Assembly: GCA_024364735.1 (NCBI GenBank)
Contig: JAGFNQ010005385.1
Coordinates: 248,001-312,000 of the forward strand
Direction of reading: 5' to 3'
Length of the DNA: 64,000 nt
DNA from: Boesenbergia rotunda
Taxonomy: Eukaryota > Streptophyta > Magnoliopsida > Zingiberales > Zingiberaceae
Below are positions 11,472 to 24,134 of this stretch, piece by piece. The notes beneath the pieces were generated by a model that was given only the letters and a program-made list of their open reading frames with translations, was not told the DNA's origin and made no database searches. The position numbers were made by a program, and so were the translations under genes. Numbering within the stretch: position 1 is the stretch's first letter; the number at the start of each line of letters is the position of its first letter.

Positions 11472-11942
11472 TATTATTTTTCTTACATCAACTCAAGGGA
11501 AGCTAAATACCTATATTTGATTAAAATTAAATTAAATTAAATTAATTTTTTTATGTACTTAATCATTATAACTTATTTAAAATTTTAATTTTGGAAATTT
11601 TAAAATACAAAATTTGAAATTGTCTTTTTTGAATTTGATAAATTATTTTAAAATTTTTTTAATTTTGGATTAAGATCTGAATTTTTCTTTTTAGGATTTG
11701 TAATTATATATTTTCTTTTGAATTTGTATTTTTAAAATTTAAGATTTTATCTTATGAATTTTTAAAATTTGAAGAATAGGAATATATAGTTACCAATAAG
11801 TTTGAAATTTCTTTTATGAAAAAAAAGACATTAAAATAATTAAAAACCTATTTGGTTTAGAAAAAATTTAAAAATTGGATTTAGTTTAGGCGGAAATTGT
11901 AAACTCTCTGTAAATGCCACGTCTATATGTAAAACTGTGTCT

Positions 11943-11973
11943 AATAGATAGATAGATAGATAGATAGATAGAT

Positions 11974-12039
<66 letters not shown>
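11943..12039. repeat. (GATA)n/(TA)n microsatellite
   Basis: About seven 'taga' units (11943-11973) run into an uninterrupted TA array to 12039. It lies 160 bases before the SNARE start codon and so within the probable promoter. Long TA arrays vary in length between alleles. The long minus-strand frame across it (11840-12571) is a repeat artefact. Confidence 0.95.
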
Positions 12040-12045
<6 letters not shown>

Positions 12046-12199
12046 TATTTTTAATTCCCCGCGCGATGCTGTTTTGGAAAATAAAAATAAAAATAAAAAT
12101 TGAGGTCTCGTTGAACCTTTCCATTATTATCGATGTGCCTATTCGAGCTTGATACGAAAATAGGGTTAAAGAGGGAGGGAAGAGAACGGGGAGATGTAG

Positions 12200-15100
12200 A
12201 TGGCGATCATCTACGCTTTGGTCGCGAGGGGATCGGTGGTGCTGGTGGAGTTCAGCACGGGGGCGAACACCGCGAGTGCGGTGGCACGGCAGATCCTGGA
12301 GAAGATTGCCGGAACCAACGACACCCATGTTTCCTACTCCCAGGATCGCCACATCTTCCACGTCAAGCTCACCGACGGTATAACCGTCCTCTGCGTCGCC
12401 GATGAGACCGCCGGAAGTGAGTCCTCCTCTTCTTCCCTCTCCCCCTCCCTCTAATAAATTTTTTTTTTCCTTCTGTGATTTTAATCGGATTGGAGAAGGA
12501 ACTAAAAGGGGGGAAATTGGGATTGAATCAATAATGGAAGTAGAATATTTTCTATCAGTTACTATGAACAAGAAAATGGCTCAAATTTCAAAAGATTCTA
12601 GGTTGTGGTATGAATTTGAAATCTTTTCAAAGTTGATTTTTTTTCACAAATACATTTTTTGAAAAATGTAAATGATGACCATGATCTAAGAATGAGAGAT
12701 TTTTAATTTGTAAATCTCATAAACGAATGCAACTTTTAGCTTCTTTGCTTTGAAAATATTTATCATCGTTTTACTCTCCATCTTGGAAGCTAGGGAAGCA
12801 TCTGGGGATTGTTCAGCACTAATTGTTAAATTTAATGAAACTCATAAGCATAAGTAACTGGGGAAGCAACTAAGAATTGGCCGACAGTGATGAGGATATC
12901 TAAATCTAGTGATACTAAATTAGATGCGCTAAAAATTCAGATTTGTATATCAATAATATTAAAGTTGATCATTATAAAGGGTCCCATGAATATCTAATTC
13001 AGTTTCATTTTCAATTATTTAGGACTTAAACTAAATATAGAAGGTTTAATTTTAGTTTCAATGGAGCTTAAATAAAGACAGAATTGGAAACTAAATTCAG
13101 TTTGAATTGCATTCTTTAAGGTACAAGTGATGAATTGGAAACTAAATATAGAAGGTTTGATTGTAGTTTCAATGGAGCTTAAATAAAGACAGAATTGGAA
13201 ACTAAATTCAGTTATGATATGATATTTTTACCTTTATAATACACACAAAATTTACACTTTTTAACGTACAAGTGATGAATTTTTATTATATGTTTTCTAT
13301 TCTAGTATGCATATGTTTTTGATTGACTTTAACTTAGTGGATGAACTTGGAAATTAGTCATACTTTAGTTCAGACTTCAGAAAATTTTAGAGATCATTTT
13401 AAGCTCAAACTGTAATTAGAGAAGATGTAATTTACTCAACACTAAAGAAACTTACCTTGCTACTAAACAGCATGTTAAATCATATTGTTGAAGCTGGGAT
13501 GAGTTATTCTCTATAACCTATTCTTCCAAAGTTGGAATTAACTGAACACATACTTATCTAACTACAACTTATGTCTCTAGCATTAGAGGTTAATCTTAAC
13601 TAGAGTAACTAGAGTTATATGGTACAATCATCTACCCACAAAGGATCTCGTTGGATTTTAATGTACCACGAGCAAGCAAATCATCAACTTTATTCCCTTT
13701 TCTAAATGTAGAGCTTGTGTTTACTCATGAAATTCTTAAACAAGACTTGTAAGTCTTTAGCAAAATTAATTATGGTCCATGGAGAATTTTGCCTCTGCTA
13801 ACAAAGCACTAGACTTACTACTTATATCTCAATTTAAACTTGTCAGCATCCTCCTTGATTTGTGGTTTGGAACCGATTTAACAATCTTGCTGAAGATAAA
13901 TTTGGACTGTCAACAGATCCTTCATTTTCAGCTTGCATGTTACCATATCGTTAGATTAATCCTTTCATCAATTTCTATTAATTAAATAAGCTGGTAGTCT
14001 TCTCATATCAATCCTCCTTGGATAGTGGCTTACTCTTATAATTTTTGAATGATCACATGCCGCCAAAATCATGACTGATTTTGAGTTTGATACTATTTGT
14101 TTAAAATACGGATATTTCCCAATCCAAGGTTATTAATAGAGATAAAAGGAATATATGAGAATATTAACGTTAATATCAAGGGAAAATGATAACAAATAAT
14201 AAACAGCAAGAAAAAGTGCATACTGAGAAGCTGCTTTTTTTGTTTGTATTTTATCACTCATTTAACACAAACCATATCCTGCCTCTGAACTTTTGAATGC
14301 TACTGGCAGGGAGAATTCCTTTTGCATTTCTTGAGGATATTCATGAAAGATTTGTGAAGACATATGGTCGTTCTTGTCACACAGCTCTTGGTTATGCCAT
14401 GAATGTTGAGTTTTCCAGAATCTTGAGCCAACAAATGGACTACTACGCAACTGAACGTAATGCAGATAGGATTAACCGCATCAAGGATGAAATGAGTCAG
14501 GTGTTTGAGTACTCACTCAAATTGATATATATTTTATACCAATGTTTTTTCATGCTTGTGAAATAAACTGCTTCTCTTGAAATTGATAGTTTATTGTTAA
14601 GATGTTCACTAGTAATTCTAGATTCTAACTCTATGCTTCTGTTCAGAAACATATTAATTAATACATGTAATGTAGGTGTGTGATGTTATGATAGAGAACA
14701 TTGACAAAATATTAGAACGAGGAGAGCGACTGGAATTGCTGCTTGACAAAACTGCAAACATGCAAGGAAACTCTATTCGCTTCAAGAAACAATCTCGTCG
14801 TTATAGAAATGCTCTTTGGTGGCAGAATGTCAAGCTCAGGTAAGTAGTTTTCTATGCCTAGGATCTTCCCTCAAGGGTCTTCCTTTTCTTTTAGGATCAA
14901 CAGTAGGAGCCTCTCTAATTCTTATTAGAATGCATTTACACTTGATTTTTCTTTATTTGAATAGAATTTGATAGTTTTTATGATTCTCTATAGAGGATCC
15001 AACAACAATAACAAAAACACACCTTAATTAACTCTCAACAATTTGAGGTTCGATGTAAATTGTCAGGTCTTGGAGACTATAATCATATAATTTGTTTGTC

Positions 15101-18100
15101 TTTAGAATACAACAACAACAACAACCAAGTCTTATCCTACTAGGTGGAGTCGGCTATATGGATCCTTCTATGCCATTGGACTCTGTCCCCTATTATATCA
15201 TCATCTATATTTAAATAAAATTTATCTTGTTTTATTATTTCTAACCAAGTCTTTTTTGGCCTCCTCTCCCTCATTTAATGTGCATATTTATCATAGTTTC
15301 ACATCGCCTAACAGGGGCATTTATTAATCATCTAAGTATATGTCCGTACCATCTCAAACGTGTTTCTCGAAGTTTTTTCTCAATAGATGCAACTCTGACT
15401 TTCTCTCTAATGCTCTCATTCCTTATTCTGTCCATCCTCGTATGTCCATACATCCACCTTAACATCCTCATCTTTGCAACTTTCATCTTTTGCTTATGTG
15501 CCCGAGTCATAGCCCAACATTCAGCACCATATAACATAGCAGATTTAACTGTCGTTTTATAGAACTTTTCTTTAAGTTTTAGAGGTACTTTATGATCACA
15601 TAAACACCCGATGCTAACCTCCATTTCAACCATCCTGTTTGTATTATATGTAAGACATTTCTCTCAATTCCTCCATCACTTTGCAAAAATAATCCTAAAT
15701 ATTTTAAGCTCTTAGTTTTAGACAACTCGTCATCTCCTATCTTAACAATTATCTCATTACGTCTAATATTGCTAAACTTAAATTCCATATATTCTGTCTT
15801 CACTCTACTAAGCATAAAACCTTTCACTTCTAGTATTTCCCACCAAGATTTTAGTTTAGCATTCACTCCTTTACGTGTCTCGTCTATCAAAACAATATCA
15901 TCTGCAAACAACATGCACTATAGTATAGTATCTTGAATGTGTCCAGTGAGTTCGTCCATGATTAGTGTAAAAAGATAAGGACTTAGAGTTAATCCTTGAT
16001 GTAACCCTATCCTTATTGCAAATGCTTCAGTTAATCCGTCTAAAGTCTTCACTCTAATCGTTATATCTTCGTACATATTCTTAATTGGTTCAATATATAT
16101 TATGCTAATACCTATCTTTTCTAAAATTCTCCATATCATTTCTCTTGGGACTCTATCATAAGTTTTTTCTAAATCAATAAATACCATGTGTAGTTTTTTT
16201 TTGCTCTCGATAGTTTTCAATTAATTGTTTAAGAAGATGTATAACTTTTATTGTCGATCTTCTAGACATTAACCCAAATTAGTTTTCGGTCACCGTAGTC
16301 TCCTTAATTTTTTTTTTATTTCTCTTTCCCAAAGTTTCATAGTATGACTTATTAGTTTAATACCCCTATAGTTTGCATAATTTTGTACGTCTCTTTTTTT
16401 CTTATATAAGGGAACTAGAGTACTTACCCTCCATTGATTAGGCATTTTTTTTTGTTTTTAATATCATATTAAATAATTTTGTAAGTCATTCAATACTTTG
16501 TCTCCCTGAGCACTTCCATACCTCTATTGGGATATCATCTGGTCCCACGGCTTTTCTATTTTGCATCCCTTTCAAAGCTTGTTCTACTTCTAAAGTTTGA
16601 ATTCTAAGATAAAAAATCAAAATTTTTATATTCATTTGAACTACTTAAATTGCCTAAATTAAGTTGGTTCCCTAAATCTTCATTAAAAAGTTGATGAAAG
16701 TAAATTGTCCACTGCTCTTTTATTTCGTTATCATTTACTAGTACTCTACTGCATTCATCTTTAATACATCTTATTTGGCTAAGGTCTCTTGTTTTTCTCT
16801 CTTTCGCTTTAGCTATTTTATAAATGTCTCTTTCCCTTTCTTTTGTATCCAAGTTTTGATATAATCGTTCAAAAATTTTATTTTTTTCTTCATTTATTGC
16901 TTTCTTATCCTTTTTCTTAGCTATTGTATATTTTTGTAAAGTTTTCTTCGTTCTTACAAATATATAATTCCTTATAAGCTATTCGTTTTTCTTCACTTTC
17001 TCTTATACTTTCTCATTCCACCACTAAGATTTCTTACTTGGTGATGCATGCCCCTTTGACTCAGCAAATACACCCTTAGCTACTATTTTCAACTTTAATA
17101 CCATCTTATCTCATGTTGTATTACAGTCGCTATATATTTCATCTAATGCTTGTATTTCTAGATTCTCCTTCAATATGTTTTGTTTTCCATTCTTTGACTT
17201 CTACCACTTAATTCTAAGTGTCATGTATATTTTTCCTCTATTGATATTATGATTAAGACGTATATCCAACACTACTAATCTATATTGAGTAGTTAAGCTT
17301 TCTTCAGGGATGACCTTACAATTTTTACAAATCTTCCTATCTCTCTTCCTAACCATAAAAAAATCAATTTACGATTTATTATTCTTACTTTTAAATGTGA
17401 CCAAGTGTTTTAGTATAAGTTCATATGTTATCGCAAAATCCAATTTAGTTTTTTCTTCTTCATTTCTTGTTCCAAATCCATAACCCTCATGTACCTTTTC
17501 ATATTCTTCATTTTTCACTCCGACATGTCCATTTAGATTATCTTTTATTAAAATCATTTCATTTGGCGAAATGTTTTGTAATATCTCATCTAAATTGTCC
17601 CAAAATCTTGATTTGACTTCTTCATCTAATCCTACTTGAGGTGTATATATGTTAATCACATTCACGGCTTCTTTCGCCACTACTATCTTGAGAGTTATAA
17701 TTCTATTCCCTTTTCTAACTACTCCAACAACTTCATCTTTTAAAGAACTATCTACAAAAATACCCACTCCATTTCTTGTTTTATTCTTTCCTGTGTACCA
17801 TACGTAAAACTCATGTTTTCTATCATTTTGTCTTCTTGCCTATGCATTTTGTCTTTTGCACTTATAAAATATTAATTTTTCTCCTAATTATCGTATCTTC
17901 TACTTCTATTATTTTATCAGTTAGAGTTTCCATATTTCATGTTCCAAATCTCAGACTATTATTTTTCTTATAATATTTATTCTTATCTCACCTATGATGT
18001 GAGAACTCTTGTCTATTTAATACTATACCCAAATTCTCATGGAGATGTAGCAGTCCTTATCTAGACGTACAGACCATGTAACGCGAACCCTTGCATATTT

Positions 18101-18889
18101 AGCACTACATTCGAGTTTTGGAGATGTGACGGTCCTTGCCGAGACGTTACAGTCGGACTCTGCAACGCGTTCCTTTTGGGGAACATCCTAGCATTAGGAT
18201 TATAGTGTAATTGATCCATTCATTGTGTATTTGTTATAGTTTTTTACGCTGGCTGACAACTTAATACAACCCTTCTTTATTCAGGCTCGGACTGGTCATG
18301 ACTAAGTTATCACAGGCTTTGGAATCAAAATCATAAAAATAAATTGTTTCCAAAATCTATCTATTCTGCCCTGTATAGATAGCTATTTAAGATCAAAATC
18401 TCCTGTAAATCTTTTGCAAGATAAATGCATTATATGAATTTAACTTTCTACTCGAAATTCTGAAGAAAGGCCATCTAATTCTGTTTAATTTAAAATTTAA
18501 ATGTTGCCTCCTATGATTTTTAACATTCCTTTATTCGATAACGATACACCTTTAAATTGTGAGTTTATAGAAGACTTGCAACATTTTTTTCCTTTGTTCT
18601 TCATTTGCCAGGACTCTGACAATACTGTATTAAGCTTTTTAAATAAACTGCTAATGCAACAATTATTTTCCATAGTTTGATCATTATCATATATCTTATA
18701 AAATTAAAGTAGTTTATAGTATGAACTTCTACTGAGCCTTTAACTAGCTTTCTTTGTCATAAGAGCATTTTATGATACAACTTTTTTTTTTCTTGTAGAG
18801 CTATGCTGGTCCTAGCTCTCCTTGTTATAACTTATATAGTAGCTACGTATGTATGCAATGGCATAACTCTACCATCCTGCATCAGATAG
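12200..18889 (+). CDS. VAMP71: VAMP71-type R-SNARE (vacuolar v-SNARE), four exons
   Basis: The exons are 12200-12416, 14310-14500, 14676-14839 and 18799-18889. All introns are GT-AG and the joined frame is 220 codons plus TAG. Residues 1-110 form a longin domain starting MAIIYALVARGSVVLVEFS. The SNARE motif follows (about 126-185) with the zero-layer arginine in 'KILERGERLELLLDKT'. A transmembrane segment (about 192-208, MLVLALLVITYIVATYV) and the short lumenal tail CNGITLPSCIR complete the protein. Length, the longin start and the 'LPSC' tail match the plant VAMP711-714 group, which drives fusion at the tonoplast and late endosome; the exact paralogue is not resolved. The start is the first ATG of the longin domain; the ATG at 12133 is in another frame. 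Exon 1 is GC-rich and the introns AT-rich. Intron 3 (3,959 bp) holds a LINE. The frame is intact, so the gene is probably functional. Confidence 0.95.
12417..14309 (+). other. Intron 1 of the VAMP71-type gene
   Basis: A 1.9 kb AT-rich intron with donor GTGAGTCC and acceptor 'tactggcag'. A short duplication is visible: 'gaattggaaactaaat' followed by 'agaaggtttgatt' and 'aatggagcttaaataaagac' occurs around 13030-13090 and again at 13133-13205. No gene or recognisable transposon is seen. Confidence 0.8.
15003..15112. other. Possible second LINE tail next to the main copy
   Basis: 'caacaacaataacaaaaacacacc' at 15000-15022 resembles the tail of the LINE at 15113. It is followed by about 90 bases unlike the main element. 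It may be a tiny truncated copy or part of the target site. Evidence is weak. Confidence 0.25.
15328..16220 (-). pseudogene. LINE reverse transcriptase remnant
   Basis: Three overlapping or adjacent frames together cover the palm domain, the FADD catalytic box and the C-terminal region. Frameshifts near 15915 and 15630 separate them. Several catalytic-core residues remain recognisable, but no continuous protein can be made. It belongs to the RTE element in the SNARE intron. Confidence 0.85.
17369..17767 (-). pseudogene. LINE endonuclease remnant
   Basis: A 132-residue frame with the exonuclease-endonuclease-phosphatase fold signatures of RTE LINEs: 'VINIYTPQVG', and the catalytic Asp-Leu-Asn-Gly-His segment in which the first Asp context is altered to 'KDNLNGH'. 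This enzyme nicks the target DNA to prime reverse transcription. Upstream and downstream continuity is lost through stops. Confidence 0.8.
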
Positions 18890-20970
18890 AAGGAACTTCT
18901 TTTTCTTTTCTACTGGCCGTGTAAAAACTTGTATAATCGTGAATCTGAGTGTTAAGCATATTCGTTTCATTTCCCTCCTTTATTGTGATTGTTAGATAAC
19001 CTACTGTTTTTATGGATTTCAAGGTTGTAACATATAATTTTTATCTCAACATTTGTATGATCAATAGATTTCAAGATTGTAATCACTTTGATCAGCATAG
19101 TCAATTGAGATGCGCAACTCAAATTTCGTGTAATCTTTTAGATGTGATGGTTAAATTATATGTTAGTTCTAATCATTTGTGGATTAACTATATGAACTTA
19201 TTCTTTCATGAACTGAGACTCATAATTTACTCTATCAAGATCAAACACAACCTGAGCTTGTAGTTTTCTATCAAGTTCATTCTAGTGGGTGATAGAATTC
19301 AAGCTCATCCAAGAAAAATAGCACTGCCAAGATTAGAGTGTGATGGCTGTGAAAGTCACAAATGAGAGAAACAAATCAAACATAATTAATACTAATCTTT
19401 TAACTCTTGAGTAATATATCTAGAACTACTAGATGCCTTTTTATTTTCTAAACCCTAAATATATCCCTATATAATTGGTACGTTTCAAAAAGACAGTGAT
19501 GAGAAGAAAATAAATAAACGGAAAATTAAAATAAACTTTATAAAAATTTCTACAATTATAATTTAAATATTATTTAGTAATTATCATTAAATTATTATTT
19601 AACAATAAAAATAATTAATATTATTTAACTTAATTATGTATGAAAGTTTCAGTACTAACTCCTCTTTTATTGATTTTATCCATTGACTTATCGTTGCTAT
19701 CCATAATTTATAGTATTCAAATTAAATTATAAGATTAGTCGGTTCGAAAAGTTAAATATTTAAATAATCAAAAAAACATTTAAATTTGATATTTGATTTG
19801 ATTAAAACTTATTTATTTATTTTTTTGCCTCGGGACAATGGTATGTCGAGCGTCTTTTCAGTTTCGTAAACATCCAAGGATTAAATCAAAACTTCGAATT
19901 AACAGATAATTTTTTTTTAATGAGTGATTGACCTAAAGAATGCTAGATTGATGGATTGTCCGAGCTTTTTCATTTATCCTAATGGCTGATGAAAAATTTT
20001 TGTGAAGTCAAATTGATCACCTTAGGATTCATCCATGTAAATTGGATACACGATATCAACTAAGAAAAGCTTATTTATATTCGAAGATATATCAAGTTAA
20101 TTAAATGAATAAATTTATATAACACATTAAATTAAATGCACAAACTTTAAGATATATGTGTTTTAACATGTTAATATTAGTGATAAGGCTCATCTCGATT
20201 TCTATCTTATCGTCTGTCTTATATTTAAATTGAGATAGATAAATTATAAAAATATTTTATCCTAATATAACGATCATTTATACGAAAAGATTGGATAGTA
20301 AGATATTTTGAAATCATTAAGAATTAATTTTAAAATCTATTAAAATAATCACTTATATAAATACCAACTATATCAACCCATGGAGCTAACATATTAATAT
20401 TAGTGAACATATATTTCACCAGTAAAATTTATTAATCATATTTTTCAATAAAATTCGTATCAAGCCTGTAAATGAATAAAAAAACTTTTAAAGAACAAAT
20501 AAACTAATATCAAACTCACTTAATTATCCAACCAAGTTTAAAAATATAATTTTTTTTAAAATTTACTGATTTTTAAAAATCAAACTCAAATCAAATTAAC
20601 GCTCTAAAAAAAGAAATTAAATCAAATTAACATTCTAAAAAAAAGGAAATTAAGTCACATTTGACCAACTATTTTAACAATTGAGTTATTTTCGACTAAT
20701 CTGGACTAATTTATCAAATAAGTTTAAACAATATAAAATTTAATTTAGCTATTTCACATTTGTAAGTGATTCAATCTTGAGGTGGAGAAAAATATCAAAA
20801 TTTTGATGCATCATACGTATCTGATTTAATAATATATTAAAAATTTTGATATAATGTAACACCATATTAAAATTTTCAGCATCGATATAACATTTATATC
20901 AAAATTTTTACTATACCAATATCGAAATTTTACTCTAAACAGTATAGAATTTAACCATACCGAAATTTTT
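18890..20970. other. AT-rich intergenic DNA after the SNARE gene
   Basis: The first few hundred bases are probably the SNARE 3' untranslated region. The rest is AT-rich with no ORF beyond chance length. Short phrases recur, for example 'taacatgttaatattagtga' (20166) and 'taacatattaatattagtga' (20387), and 'tcaaattaac' several times around 20590-20635. I recognise no transposon or RNA gene. Confidence 0.5.
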
Positions 20971-23900
20971 AGTATTCAAATACGGTAACTAAAAACCCGA
21001 TTACGAAACATTACGAGAAAATTTTGAAGAAATGTAAGAGGGGTTTCGGTAGATAGGTCAAGTTGGAAGGGTTAAAGTGCTTAGCATTTAACCCTAAAGG
21101 GTCTAAAATGGAAAATACCTAAAACTAGGGTTGGGGTGAGATATGCCAAATTGGAAGGGCTAAAGTGTAAAGGTGCCAAGGCTTAAGTAATGCCCTTTCT
21201 GCTCTTCCTTGCAACCTCCGCCCGACGCTGCACCCTTTTCCTTCGCTGTTCGATCGGAGCCAATTCCGATCTCTTCCGTTCTTTCTGCCTCCTCCCTCCC
21301 CTTAAACGGGCATCAATCCACCTTCTTCCAGAATCTATTGGAGGATCGAGGGAGCATGCCTTGATCTTTGTCTTCTCACGCAATCTGGCCACCAACGGGT
21401 ACCATCGCCAGGGACAGCCGGTGAAGCTTCGAGTCTCGGGCGTACTCGAGGTAAGCTAAGGTTTCTTCCGGTGTTTTGTCATGGATCTCCTTGGAATCTT
21501 CTGATCTGTTGCTATCTACTTGGTTGTTCGTCATCACCGTCAGCGACTTGGGTTGTGAGCAGTGCTGGCTAAGTTTTTCCCTGTACCGAGGGATAAAGCT
21601 GGAAACGAGGAGGTTTAAGCTGGAGATCTCGCCTCGCTGCTCGATGGGGTGGTCACTAGCTCAGGAGAAGGGAGTTCCGGCGATCATTGGAGGTAAGAAT
21701 TTGGTTTATTTTCAGCCTTACTACTGGATGATTTTGAGATGTTGAAACATAGATTTGTAGCAGAATCTCTCCTCATGATTTGGGTTGGATGCCCTATTTG
21801 GGTTGCCATGAGTTTTGAGTTTGGAATTAGTTTAGTGATTGGTTCTATGGATCTTGATCTGAGACTTCTATGGATTTGATCTTGGATAGGTTTAAGTTTG
21901 GGTTTTCTTGGATCTGTGAAACCTTGGAATCAGAATTGTTTTAGGTTGTTGCTCGATTTGGTTTCTAGCTGGAATCAGAATTATTTTGGGAAATTCTGTG
22001 TTGCTCGATATGGTTTCGAATAGCTAGAAGAATTCGATTCTATTCCCTACTCTATTTTGGAGTTACCGTGAGCTCCATTTGGTTTTGGCTTAATTTCTAA
22101 TCTGCCGTGAGCTCCATTTGGAATTGAAGCATGACTGGTGCTCTACTGTGACTAGAGTTTAATCTTGATAACGGAGGCTCTGCTTTTGGTTGTCTGCGAC
22201 CGCTTGTGTTAGAGGGTTTATGTTGTTTAGTTTAATCAAAATGAATTGGAGATGATTTTTGCCATGAGCTTGGTTTGGATGGTGAGTGGATTAGGTGGTG
22301 GATTACAATTGAGATGACCACTTGGGTTAAACTTAGAGTAAACCTAAATTTGAACCTAATCCCAAATTAACATGAGCTAATCATTTAATTGGATGAAATT
22401 AAATGAACATGGTGATTAGGATGATCCTAATTAATTAGGGTAGTTTGTTTACCTAAGTATCATGTGTTATTATACCTAAATCCTATTACTTTGATACATG
22501 ACATTGATTGGATTATTCTGCTGTGAATTACTCAAACGGGGGGTTCTCTTCACTCACAAGCATCTTCATCTGAGATGGGTACTTCTTGCTTATTTCTATA
22601 GTTACTGATTTACCTTATGCATGGTTAGTTTTGGATTGCAGTAGACTTATTATCTTGTATCTGCTCCTGTTATTTTTCCTGCTTAATACTTATTGCTTGT
22701 ACTTTGAAATACTCAAATGCTTATCAATACAATCTCCCTTGATATTCTTGCACTGTAGAGTACACACGCGTGTGCGTGTATATATGAGTCATGGTTAGTT
22801 TATACTTGGCATTGAATGATTACTAGATATACCTTGCATGTGTACCTAGATGTATGAGCATTAGGTCATGATATATGTTTCAGACTATACATGTCATGAT
22901 AAGGCATAGATTAGGATCTGGTGGGTGTTGTATGTATTAATGTCATGCACTATCCTTGCATAGTTGCATGCTGACGATCATCGACTCCCTTATGGTCTGA
23001 GCCCATCGTCATTCACATCAGGATTTGCGCACACAACCATTCAGGGATTAGTGGTTATTAGATGGTGTATGTGCATTGTCCTTTGCTGCTCCGCTCTGCC
23101 GTTCATGAGTTAGTGGTTTCCGGAGCGTGGTAGTAGGTAGGGATCCTTTCTCATTCCGGTGACACGAGGAGATGAGAGCGAGTCTCCCCCATTACTTGGA
23201 ATAAGAGGGTGCCTCCGCTAATATCTTGTCCACTCGGTTACTCTGGAACAGTGATATCAGGGTGCGTATAGTTGTCACCTTCCTACCGACTCGACCATTT
23301 GCATACGAGATGTGACGGTGGCTTGACTGGTGTCAGGGGTGACACATGTCATTGCATCATGTATATATAATGCATCATGCATTTACTTGTATTTGTTATA
23401 CTTAATTGTTGCATATGTTTGACATTCACATACATGAGGTATTATGCATTTGAGTCTTGTAACCTTGCATTGCTCGTGTGGTACAAGCCCTTATGATGCT
23501 CATGTATACGGGCTTACCCGTGGAGGGTTCAGGTTTGTCAGGTTTGATTTTTCCACCCCGCAGGATAGATTGATTCTGGTATGTTCATGCATTTAGTATT
23601 TCAGTTATGCATATTCTTATACTTGTATGAGATTGTATCATATTGACTTCTTATAGCTTGTATAATTGTTCTATTGTCATGCATATCTATTTCTATACCG
23701 TGGAGTCCTCCTGGACTAACTACCGTTTGCCTTGCTTTTGTTTTCCAGGTCGATGTACTTGAAGTCACTAGGAGAGTTCATCAGTTGGTCCCTTTTTGTC
23801 GACGACTCTAGTTTTTGGTTTTCATTGCCCTTTCATTATTTAGTGTGATATATCTTAGGATACTCTTATTGTGTTGGGCCCATGGTTTTGTATTAGCCGT

Positions 23901-24114
23901 ATGCGTTTACTTAAACTGTACTTTTGTGTGCCCCTGATGGGCTTGATGTGATGTTTAATTTTCTTTATCTTTCTGTTGTTGGTCGTATTGGCCGTGATAT
24001 GTCTAAGGAGGATGTGTGGGTCAGTTATGTATGTACCGAGGAATCATATTGTCTACCGTACAAGAGATGTACTATTCGATTTATATCTGATACGCGACTC
24101 CTCGAGGCGTGACA
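20971..24114 (+). repeat. LTR of Ty3/gypsy element F
   Basis: The LTR ends 'gaggcgtgaca' at 24114, followed by a primer-binding site. It follows the layout of the LTRs at 55099-58458 and 60447-63813: a start around 'aaatacgg' then 'acattacga', a CT-rich leader (21190-21450), a GAG|GTAAGC splice-donor-like site at 21451, a shared block at 22940-23345, an acceptor-like 'ttgttttccag' at 23748, and a similar distance to the end. The left end is approximate because no clean TG could be placed. The ORFs at 21183-21745 fall in the leader. Confidence 0.75.
22935..23345 (+). repeat. Block shared by F and E LTRs
   Basis: This 410-base block aligns with 57354-57765 (and 62709-63120). Shared phrases include 'gttgcatgc', 'cgactccctt', 'tgctccgctc', 'ggagcgtggtag', 'gaggagatgagagcga', 'tgtccactcggt' and 'ggtggcttgactggtgt'. 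Similarity here is clearly higher than in the surrounding LTR DNA. It lies inside the apparent LTR intron. The minus-strand 99-residue ORF in the E copies is not matched by an equivalent frame in F, so the conservation does not look protein-driven. Confidence 0.7.
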
Positions 24115-24121
24115 ATTTAGT

Positions 24122-24134
24122 TGGTATCAGAGCC
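24122..24134 (+). other. Primer-binding site (initiator tRNA-Met) of element F
   Basis: TGGTATCAGAGCC, complementary to the 3' end of plant initiator tRNA-Met, lies seven bases after the LTR end. A second near copy (TGGTATCAAAGC, 24197-24208) and a third degenerate one (near 24262) follow at about 75-base steps. Confidence 0.9.

Larger units (their letters stand above)
15113..18310 (-). mobile_element. Dead RTE-type LINE in VAMP71 intron 3
   Basis: A non-LTR retrotransposon read on the minus strand. An apurinic endonuclease domain (17767-17369) includes 'NIYTPQVGLDEE' and 'NLNGHVGVKNEEYEKVHEG'. A middle domain lies at 16852-16604. Reverse transcriptase is at 16220-15579 (VFIDLEKTYDRVPREMIW and the catalytic box FADD at about 15905), and the C-terminal part is at 15633-15328 (LRWYGHILR at the end). 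The 3' end carries a (TTG)n-type tail, seen on the plus strand as 'acaacaacaacaacaacc' at 15110. These features are those of plant RTE-clade LINEs. Many stops and frameshifts break the ORF. It is antisense to the host gene and makes up most of the intron. The 5' limit, near the 'ctggctgacaacttaa' block, is approximate. Confidence 0.88.

Noticed and set aside
12133..12405. Alternative ORF overlapping SNARE exon 1
   Set aside because: It is in another frame of the longin exon and has no domain; the spliced frame from 12200 explains the region.
11840..12571. 243-residue minus-strand ORF
   Set aside because: It crosses the TA microsatellite and the antisense of SNARE exon 1; the Ile-Tyr run is a translation of (TA)n.
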